Assembly: GCA_020024915.1 (NCBI GenBank)
Contig: JAHHSZ010000046.1
Coordinates: forward strand, 1-13,765
Direction of reading: 5' to 3'
DNA: 13,765 bases
DNA from: Fusobacterium sp.
GTDB lineage: Bacteria; Fusobacteriota; Fusobacteriia; Fusobacteriales; Fusobacteriaceae
Numbering within the stretch: position 1 is the stretch's first letter; every line of letters starts with the position of its first letter. The notes under the pieces are model-generated. The model ran no database searches and had not been told where the DNA came from. It saw only the letters and a program-made list of their open reading frames with translations. Positions 1 through 5,988 of the stretch are shown in pieces. The position numbers and the translations under genes were made by a program.

Positions 1-657
1 ATAATTATGGACGGAAATGGAAGATGGGCAAAAAAAAGAGGACTGCCTAGAACTTTTGGACATAAAGAGGGGGCAGCAGCTCTCAGAAAAATAATAACAT
101 ATGCAGCTAAGTTAGGAGTGAAATATTTAACTGTATATGCCTTTTCTACTGAAAACTGGAAGAGAAGTCAAGAAGAGGTAAGTGCTTTAATGTTTCTATT
201 TAAAAGTTATATAAAGAACGAAGAGAAGAATATTATGGAAAATAATATTAGATTTATGGTTTCAGGAAAAAAAGATAATGTTAGTACCTCTCTTTTAGAG
301 GCTGTAGATAATCTTCAAGAAAAAAGTAAAAATAATATAGGTTTAACTTTTAACATAGCATTCAACTATGGTGGAAGAGCAGAGATAGTTGATGCTGTAA
401 ACAAGATTTTAAAGGCTGGAAAAGAGTCAATTGACGAAGAGGAGTTTTCTAAGTATTTATACAGTGACATACCAGATCCAGAGCTTTTAATTAGAACTAG
501 TGGAGAATTGAGAATATCTAACTTCTTACTATGGCAGATAGCTTATTCAGAGATATATATAACAGATACTTTATGGCCTGACTTTAATGAGAATGAGTTG
601 GATAAAGCAATTGAAAATTATACAAAAAGGGATAGACGTTTTGGAGGAGTAAAATAA
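1..657 (+). CDS. uppS: Undecaprenyl diphosphate synthase (isoprenyl transferase), 5' partial
   Basis: Cis-prenyltransferase that condenses isopentenyl-PP onto farnesyl-PP to make the C55 lipid carrier for peptidoglycan and surface polysaccharide. The reading frame is open to the window edge. The first visible residues, IIMDGNGRWAKKRG, are the family's N-terminal block with the catalytic Asp, which normally follows a stretch of some 10-25 residues. The ATG at 7 is therefore an internal Met and the true start lies upstream of the window. Also visible are the FSTENWKR block and the C-terminal signature PDPELLIRTSGELRISN followed by F-L-L-W-Q. The C-terminus (RRFGG) looks complete. The stop codon TAA overlaps the cdsA start by one base (TAATG), implying translational coupling. 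Soluble or membrane-associated enzyme. Identity is secure; only the start is missing. Confidence 0.96.
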   Translation: MIMDGNGRWAKKRGLPRTFGHKEGAAALRKIITYAAKLGVKYLTVYAFSTENWKRSQEEVSALMFLFKSYIKNEEKNIMENNIRFMVSGKKDNVSTSLLEAVDNLQEKSKNNIGLTFNIAFNYGGRAEIVDAVNKILKAGKESIDEEEFSKYLYSDIPDPELLIRTSGELRISNFLLWQIAYSEIYITDTLWPDFNENELDKAIENYTKRDRRFGGVK

Positions 658-1478
658 TGCTAAGTAGAATAATAGTTGCTCTAATAGGTATTCCAATTTT
701 GGTAGGAGTGTTATATCATGGTGGATTTCCACTTTTGATATTTACAAATATTATAGTTGGAATGGGAGCTTATGAATTTTATCAGATGTCAGAGATAGGG
801 GGGAAGAATCCAAATAAAATATTGGGAATAGTGATGGCAGTTTTAATTCCTAATATGCTATTTTTTGAAAAACTTGGAACACTCTCTTTTGGAGTAGAGG
901 GAGTATTGGCTATAGCAACAGTTTTAGCTATAGGAATGAGAGTTGTTCAAAATAGAGTAGAAGATGCTAGTGCTGACTTGGGAGATACTATGTTAGGGGT
1001 TTTATATACAGGGATACTTTTTTCTCATGTGCTTTTGATAAGCTTTTTACCAAATGGAGGAAAATGGTTATTAACAGCTCAAATAATGGTATGGGTTTGT
1101 GATAGTTTTGCTTATTTTGTGGGTATGGCTATTGGAAGAAAGTTTTTTAAAAGAGGATTTAATAGTATAAGTCCTAAGAAATCACTTGAAGGATCATTGG
1201 GTGGAACAATTTTTACAATAATATCACTATTTTTATTGGATAGATATTTTATATTAGTAGAGGGTGGAATGTCTCTAATAAATATAATCATACTGGGAAT
1301 ATTTATTAGTGGAGTAGCTCAAATTGGAGATTTGGGAGAGTCAATGTTCAAGAGAGAATTCAAAGTAAAGGATTCTGGAACTGTATTGAGAGGGCATGGT
1401 GGAATTTTAGATAGATTTGACAGTATGTTTTTTGTAGCTCCAGTGATGTATTATCTATTAAAATTTATCATATTGTAG
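657..1478 (+). CDS. cdsA: Phosphatidate cytidylyltransferase (CDP-diglyceride synthase)
   Basis: Integral membrane enzyme that makes CDP-diacylglycerol from phosphatidic acid and CTP, the branch point for phosphatidylglycerol and phosphatidylethanolamine. The 273-residue product is of usual length and strongly hydrophobic, with several membrane helices starting near residue 4. Near the C-terminus it carries the CdsA signature: S-M-F-K-R, then K-D-S-G, then RGHGGILDRFDS, containing the conserved metal and CTP-binding acidic residues. The start ATG at 657 has GGAGGAG at 643-649 and overlaps the uppS stop by one base. The uppS-cdsA-dxr-rseP order is widespread in bacteria, so this is the expected neighbour. 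A terminator-like hairpin follows 12 nt after its stop codon. Confidence 0.96.
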   Translation: MLSRIIVALIGIPILVGVLYHGGFPLLIFTNIIVGMGAYEFYQMSEIGGKNPNKILGIVMAVLIPNMLFFEKLGTLSFGVEGVLAIATVLAIGMRVVQNRVEDASADLGDTMLGVLYTGILFSHVLLISFLPNGGKWLLTAQIMVWVCDSFAYFVGMAIGRKFFKRGFNSISPKKSLEGSLGGTIFTIISLFLLDRYFILVEGGMSLINIIILGIFISGVAQIGDLGESMFKREFKVKDSGTVLRGHGGILDRFDSMFFVAPVMYYLLKFIIL

Positions 1479-1485
1479 TGTATGT

Positions 1486-1517
1486 AAAAAGGGTGAGGCA
1501 ACTTACCCACTTTTTTT
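1486..1517 (+). terminator. Intrinsic-terminator-like hairpin between cdsA and dxr (probable attenuator)
   Basis: GGGTGAG (1491-1497) pairs with CTTACCC (1502-1508) with one G-U pair, closed by a GCAA (GNRA) tetraloop. It is flanked by AAAAA on the left and a run of seven T at 1511-1517 on the right. The shape is that of a compact factor-independent terminator. It stands inside an operon and its T tract abuts the dxr ribosome binding site (AAGGAGGAG, 1519-1527), so no promoter fits between it and dxr. Partial termination (attenuation) or mRNA end protection is the likely role. Confidence 0.72.
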
Positions 1518-1530
1518 CAAGGAGGAGTTT

Positions 1531-2682
1531 ATGAAAAAAATTATAATATTAGGGTCAACAGGAAGTATAGGAACAAATGCTCTTGAAGTAGTTAGAAAAT
1601 CTCAGGATAGATTTCAAGTTGTGGGAATAAGTGGACATAGAAATTATAAATTATTAATTGAACAAATAGAGGAGTTTAAGCCTAAGTATGTGTCTATTGG
1701 AACAGATGAAGGCTATGAAAAGATAAGGGAAAAATTTCCTGAAATTGAGATTCACTTAAAAGATGAGGGGTTGAAGGAGTTAGCTTCAAAAGATGACTAT
1801 GATATACTATTGACTGCAGTTAGTGGAGCTATTGGAATAGAAGCTACTGTTGAAGGCATAAAGAGAGGAAAAAGAATTGCTTTAGCAAATAAAGAGACAA
1901 TGGTAGCAGCAGGATCATATATAAATAGATTGTTGAAAGAGAATCCAAAAGCTGAGATAATCCCTGTGGATAGCGAACATTCAGCAATATTTCAATCAAT
2001 GTTAGGAGGAGCTAAAAAAGAGGTAAGAAAAATAATAATCACAGCAAGTGGGGGAACTTTTAGAGGAAAAACTGAAGAGGAACTTAGAGATGTAAGTGTT
2101 GAACAGGCTCTAAAACATCCTAACTGGTCAATGGGGAAAAAGATAACTATAGATTCTTCAACTCTTGTAAATAAAGGACTGGAAGTAATTGAAGCTCATG
2201 AGCTATTTGGTGTAGATTATGATGATATAGAGGTATTGGTACATCCACAAAGTATAATACACTCAATGGTAGAGTTTAAAGATAGAGCAGTTATAGCTCA
2301 ATTGGGAGCTCCAGATATGAAATTACCAATTCAATATGCCTTTACTTATCCTTGTAGAGAGGAGAGCTTAGCTATGGAGCCATTAGATTTTATGAAGGTT
2401 TCAACCTTAACTTTTGAAAAACCTAATCATAAAATTTTTAAAGGTATTCAGTTGGCATTTAAAGCTGGAAGGATAGGAAAAACTATGCCAGCTGTTTTGA
2501 ATGCTGCTAATGAAGTTGCAGTTGAGTTATTTTTAAAAGGAAAGATAAAATTTTTAACTATTTATGAGATAATTGAAAAAGCTATGGAGAGACACATTCC
2601 TCTTGAAATAGATGAAGTTGAATTGATAAAAGCTGTGGATAAAGAAACAAGAGAATGGGTGTATTCAAATTATGAGAGGTAA
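1531..2682 (+). CDS. dxr: 1-deoxy-D-xylulose 5-phosphate reductoisomerase
   Basis: Cytosolic enzyme of the MEP isoprenoid pathway that converts DXP to 2-C-methyl-D-erythritol 4-phosphate using NADPH and a divalent metal. The 383 residues match the usual length. Visible motifs are the NADPH-binding GSTGSIG (residues 8-14), LANKET (118-123) and DSEHS (147-151) with metal ligands D147 and E149. Further on are TASGGTFR, HPNWSMGKKITIDSST in the flexible loop, and NKGLEVIEAHELFG with metal ligand E218. Strong SD AAGGAGGAG at 1519-1527 supports the ATG at 1531. Its product feeds the isopentenyl-PP used by uppS in the same operon. The next gene starts 3 nt after the stop. Confidence 0.97.
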   Translation: MKKIIILGSTGSIGTNALEVVRKSQDRFQVVGISGHRNYKLLIEQIEEFKPKYVSIGTDEGYEKIREKFPEIEIHLKDEGLKELASKDDYDILLTAVSGAIGIEATVEGIKRGKRIALANKETMVAAGSYINRLLKENPKAEIIPVDSEHSAIFQSMLGGAKKEVRKIIITASGGTFRGKTEEELRDVSVEQALKHPNWSMGKKITIDSSTLVNKGLEVIEAHELFGVDYDDIEVLVHPQSIIHSMVEFKDRAVIAQLGAPDMKLPIQYAFTYPCREESLAMEPLDFMKVSTLTFEKPNHKIFKGIQLAFKAGRIGKTMPAVLNAANEVAVELFLKGKIKFLTIYEIIEKAMERHIPLEIDEVELIKAVDKETREWVYSNYER

Positions 2683-2685
2683 GAG

Positions 2686-3357
2686 ATGGGAAGAGTAATA
2701 GTAATAGAGGGGACAGATTCAAGTGGAAAAGAGACTCAAACAAAGAGATTGTTTGAGAGATTGGAGATAGATGGAGTTAAGATAAAAAAACTATCATTTC
2801 CTAACTATGAGAGTCCAGCTTGTGAGCCAGTAAAAATGTATTTAGCTGGAGCATTTGGAGATAAGGTTTTAGATATAAATCCCTATCCTGTGTCTACAAT
2901 GTTTGCAATAGACAGATATGCCTCATACAAAATGGAGTGGGAGAATTTTTATAAAAATGAAGGGGTAGTTATAACAGATAGATATACAACCTCTAATATG
3001 GTTCACCAAGCGTCGAAGATAGAGAACAAGGAAAAGAAAGAGGAGTATTTAAATTGGTTAGAAGATTTAGAATATAAAAAGATGAATATTCCAGCTCCAG
3101 ATTTAGTTATATTTTTGAATATGCCAACTGAGATGGCAGTTAAATTGATGGCAGAGAGAAAAAATAAGATAACAGGTGGAAAGAAAAAAGATATCCATGA
3201 ACAAGATACAGATTATTTAAAAAAATCATATGAGAATGCTTGTGAGATAGCTAGAAAATATGAGTGGAAAGAGATAAAATGTGTTGATGATGGAAGATTG
3301 AAAACAATTGAAGAGATAGGAGAAGAGATATATTCAATTGTGAGAGATATAATTTAA
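2686..3357 (+). CDS. Thymidylate kinase-like P-loop nucleoside monophosphate kinase
   Basis: Probably phosphorylates dTMP to dTDP with ATP in the cytosol. The 223-residue product has the family layout. The N-terminal P-loop is GTDSSGKET (residues 9-17), followed by a DRY motif (98-100, TDRYTTSN) for nucleotide-monophosphate binding, and a long basic lid around residues 155-175 (A-E-R-K-N-K, then G-G-K-K-K-D). The residue after the P-loop Lys is Glu rather than the usual Ser/Thr, with Thr one place later. I believe such GK-x-T variants occur in a thymidylate-kinase subfamily of low-GC bacteria, but cannot check here. SD GAGAGG (2674-2679) lies inside the end of dxr, so translation is coupled. 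A kinase between dxr and rseP is unusual; tmk more often sits near holB. A second, canonical tmk elsewhere in the genome is possible. Confidence 0.85.
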   Translation: MGRVIVIEGTDSSGKETQTKRLFERLEIDGVKIKKLSFPNYESPACEPVKMYLAGAFGDKVLDINPYPVSTMFAIDRYASYKMEWENFYKNEGVVITDRYTTSNMVHQASKIENKEKKEEYLNWLEDLEYKKMNIPAPDLVIFLNMPTEMAVKLMAERKNKITGGKKKDIHEQDTDYLKKSYENACEIARKYEWKEIKCVDDGRLKTIEEIGEEIYSIVRDII

Positions 3358-3380
3358 CTAAGAAGTAAGGAGAATTAATA

Positions 3381-4400
3381 ATGGAAATACTAATAGCAAT
3401 TTTAGTACTGGGGATAATTATATTTATTCATGAATTGGGACATTTTATGACAGCGAAATTTTTTAAAATGCCTGTAAGTGAGTTTTCAATAGGTATGGGA
3501 CCACAAGTTTATTCCTATGATACTATCAAAACTACTTATTCTTTCAGAGCGATTCCCATTGGAGGATTTGTTAATATTGAGGGAATGGAAGTGGATAGTA
3601 AACTTGAAGATGGATTTAATTCAAAACCTGCCTATGCAAGGTTTATAGTGTTGATAGCAGGAGTTTTTATGAATTTTTTATTGGCATTTATTATTATGTT
3701 TAGCTCTATCTACATAAATGGAAAACCGATTATAAGTGAGAAACCTATAATTGGAAATATATTTAAAGAAGCTCAATCAATTGACTATCTAAAAGTTAAA
3801 GATAGAATAGTTGAGATTGATGGAGAAAAGATAGAGAGTTGGAAAGATATTAGTGAAAAGTTAAAAGGAATAAAAGAAGCTGATGAAGTTGAGATAAAAT
3901 TTGAGAGAGATGGGAAAATAGGGAAGTTAGAAGTACCTTTAACATATGACTCAAACACTAAAAATTATATGCTAGGAATACTGCCAGAGTATTCCATAGA
4001 AAAGTTTTCTGTAATTGAAGCTACTAAACTAACTTTTAAAAGTGGAGTAAAAACAGTAGAAGACACAATAGCAGGATTAAAAATGATGATAATTGGTCAA
4101 GTAAAAGCCAAGGAGATAAATGGACCTATAGGGATAATAAGAGTTGTTGGAGAAGCTTCAAGAGATGGCTTTGGAATAGTGTTGTGGCTGATGGCATTAC
4201 TATCAATAAATGTGGGAGTTTTAAACTTATTACCACTACCAGCACTTGACGGTGGAAGAATAATTTTTGTGTTACTAGAGATGATAGGAATAAAGATAAA
4301 TAAAAAGTTGGAAGAGAGAGTTCACATTGTAGGAATGCTAGTATTATTTGGACTAATTATCTTTATTACAACTAATGATATTTTTAATTTAGTAAAATAA
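3381..4400 (+). CDS. rseP: Site-2 intramembrane zinc metalloprotease, RseP/RasP type
   Basis: Polytopic inner-membrane protease that cleaves transmembrane segments of substrates such as anti-sigma factors and remnant signal peptides. The first helix carries the zinc site HELGH (H17, E18, H21). A hydrophobic segment at about 90-115 is followed by a single PDZ domain (about 125-195, with the L-K-V-K-D-R-I-V-E-I-D-G core). The C-terminal membrane part carries NLLPLPALDGGR with the third zinc ligand D290. Length (339) and one PDZ resemble the shorter Gram-positive RasP form rather than the about 450-residue, two-PDZ E. coli RseP. SD AAGGAG at 3367-3372 supports this start. It is the last gene of the envelope operon; no bamA follows, unlike in proteobacteria. 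No anti-sigma substrate is encoded in the window. Confidence 0.95.
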   Translation: MEILIAILVLGIIIFIHELGHFMTAKFFKMPVSEFSIGMGPQVYSYDTIKTTYSFRAIPIGGFVNIEGMEVDSKLEDGFNSKPAYARFIVLIAGVFMNFLLAFIIMFSSIYINGKPIISEKPIIGNIFKEAQSIDYLKVKDRIVEIDGEKIESWKDISEKLKGIKEADEVEIKFERDGKIGKLEVPLTYDSNTKNYMLGILPEYSIEKFSVIEATKLTFKSGVKTVEDTIAGLKMMIIGQVKAKEINGPIGIIRVVGEASRDGFGIVLWLMALLSINVGVLNLLPLPALDGGRIIFVLLEMIGIKINKKLEERVHIVGMLVLFGLIIFITTNDIFNLVK

Positions 4401-4453
4401 AAATTTACAGATGCCCTAAAATTGGGCAAATGTGCAAAATAAAAAAAATAGTC

Positions 4454-4482
4454 TTGAAAAAATACAAATAATCTATTATAAT
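4454..4482 (+). promoter_or_regulatory. Sigma-70-type promoter upstream of the sigma-54 activator gene
   Basis: TTGAAA (4454-4459) and a perfect TATAAT (4477-4482) are separated by 17 bp, ahead of a roughly 50-nt leader and a GGAGG ribosome binding site at 4532-4536. The preceding stretch has a weak GCCC/GGGC hairpin (4413-4427) without a T tail, so readthrough from rseP cannot be excluded. A 10-bp palindrome, ATACATGTAT (4481-4490), overlaps the end of the -10 element and the expected start site. Confidence 0.75.
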
Positions 4483-4542
4483 ACATGTATAAGATGTAGT
4501 CAAAAAATACGTTTATTTATAAATTAGTTACGGAGGTATTAT

Positions 4543-5928
4543 ATGAAAAATGCTATTTTAGCAATTTCAGAGAGAAAAGAAACTTTAAAACAAATAAGAA
4601 AAGAATTATCAGAACATTATGAAATAATAACTTTTAACAACTTACTAGATGCACTAGATATGTTAAGAGAGAGTGATTTTGATATAATTCTTTTAGATGA
4701 GTATTTAACTTGGTTTAATTTTGCTGAAGCGAAGAGAAAGTTAAATGGGTTAGGAAAGGATTTTGTAGTAGTTGGATTATTAGAGGATGAGACTGAGACA
4801 GCTATTCAAGAGTTAAAAAATGCAGATATTTATAACTACTTGATGAAACCTGTAGAATTAAAAGAGATGAATAGAGTAATATTACCAGCTATTAAGAATT
4901 TAGAGATACTAAAAGAGAAGAGAAAGTTAGAGGAGAAATTAGCAAGTTTAGAGGAAGATAGTGAAATAGTTGGACAATCTTCAAGAATTAAAGATATAAA
5001 AAATTTAGTAGAAAAAGTTGCAGAGAGTGATTTAGCTGTATTGATTATAGGAGAAAATGGATTAGGAAAAGAGATTGTTGCAAAAGAGATCTACAAAAAA
5101 AGTGATAGAAGAAAGAATAACTACATAGTTGTAAGTTGTGCTTCATTGAGTGAGGAGGCTATGGAAAGAGAGTTATTTGGTTATGAAAGGGGAGCTTTCA
5201 CAGGAGCAAACTCAAGTAAAAGAGGACTTTTAGAAGAAGCAGATGGAGGAACAATATTCTTGGATGATATTTCAGCTATGGATATAAAATGCCAAGCTAA
5301 ACTTTTAAAAGTTATAGAGTATGGAGAATTAAAAAGAGTTGGTGGAAATAAAACAAGAAGAGTTGATGTAAGATTTATTGCTTCAAGTAACAAGGATCTA
5401 AAAGAGGAAACTGAAAAGGGAAGATTCAGAAAAGATTTATATCACAGATTAACAGTTTTCCCTATTGAGATTCCACCTTTAAGAGAGAGAAAAGAGGACA
5501 TACCATTATTAGCAAACTACTTCTTAAATAAAGTTGTAAGAGAATTACATAGAGATACTCCAGTAATTTCAGGAGAAGCTATGAAATATCTAATGGAATA
5601 CTCATATCCTGGAAATATAAGAGAGTTAAAAAATATGATTGAAAGAATGGTAATACTTTCAACAGATAAAGTTATAGATGTAGAGGATTTACCATTAGAG
5701 ATCAAAATGAAATCTGACACAGTAGAAAACAAAACTGTAGTAGGTGTTGGACCGTTAAAAGATATTCTAGAGCAAGAGATATATAGCTTAGCAGATGTTG
5801 AGAAGGTAGTAATAGCAATTGCACTTCAAAAAACAAGATGGAATAAGCAAGAGACTTCAAAATTATTAGGAATTGGAAGAACTACTCTTTATGAAAAAAT
5901 TAGAAAGTATGGTTTAGATTTTAAATAG
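4543..5928 (+). CDS. NtrC-family sigma-54-dependent transcriptional activator with degenerate receiver domain
   Basis: Three-domain bacterial enhancer-binding protein. Residues 1-115 are receiver-like, with a possible phospho-acceptor D52 (LLDEY) and the conserved Lys K102 (MKPVE). The usual N-terminal Asp pair is replaced by S9-E10, and the usual Ser/Thr after strand 4 is not apparent. A charged helix (about 117-138) leads to the AAA+ domain, with Walker A GENGLGKE (170-177), the sigma-54 contact loop GAFTGA (217-222), Walker B FLDD (D241-D242), sensor I region SSNKD and arginine-finger region FRKDLYHRL. The C-terminus (434-454) is a Fis-type helix-turn-helix. Intact GAFTGA predicts that the genome encodes sigma-54 (rpoN). 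No histidine kinase is adjacent, so it is an orphan. It has its own promoter and probably shares a transcript with the foldase gene 60 nt downstream, since no terminator separates them. Confidence 0.93.
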   Translation: MKNAILAISERKETLKQIRKELSEHYEIITFNNLLDALDMLRESDFDIILLDEYLTWFNFAEAKRKLNGLGKDFVVVGLLEDETETAIQELKNADIYNYLMKPVELKEMNRVILPAIKNLEILKEKRKLEEKLASLEEDSEIVGQSSRIKDIKNLVEKVAESDLAVLIIGENGLGKEIVAKEIYKKSDRRKNNYIVVSCASLSEEAMERELFGYERGAFTGANSSKRGLLEEADGGTIFLDDISAMDIKCQAKLLKVIEYGELKRVGGNKTRRVDVRFIASSNKDLKEETEKGRFRKDLYHRLTVFPIEIPPLRERKEDIPLLANYFLNKVVRELHRDTPVISGEAMKYLMEYSYPGNIRELKNMIERMVILSTDKVIDVEDLPLEIKMKSDTVENKTVVGVGPLKDILEQEIYSLADVEKVVIAIALQKTRWNKQETSKLLGIGRTTLYEKIRKYGLDFK

Positions 5929-5960
5929 AAAGAATTTATCAATAAACTATTAATACTATG

Positions 5961-5988
5961 AAAGGGGACAGCTCTGCTGAATAGAAAA
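5961..5988 (+). promoter_or_regulatory. Distant Shine-Dalgarno with intervening hairpin upstream of the foldase start
   Basis: The only SD-like sequence is AAAGGGG at 5961-5967, 21 nt before the ATG at 5989, which is too far for normal initiation. Between them lies CAGC-TCT-GCTG (5969-5979), a perfect 4-bp hairpin that would remove 11 nt and bring the effective spacing to about 10 nt. Alternatively CTG at 5974 or 5977, both in frame, could be the start, adding five or four residues before the ATG-encoded Met. Confidence 0.4.

Noticed and set aside
7..9. ATG at 7 as the uppS start codon
   Set aside because: Two in-frame codons for Ile precede it and belong to the conserved IIMDGNGRW block, so the real start is outside the window.
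4413..4427. GCCC/GGGC inverted repeat after rseP as a terminator
   Set aside because: The stem is only 4 bp with a 7-nt loop, and an A-rich rather than T-rich stretch follows on the + strand, so it is not a convincing terminator.
4423..4436. TTGGGCAAATGTGC as a sigma-54 promoter before the activator gene
   Set aside because: GG and GC are separated by 7 or 8 bases, not the required 10, and a good sigma-70 promoter lies just downstream.
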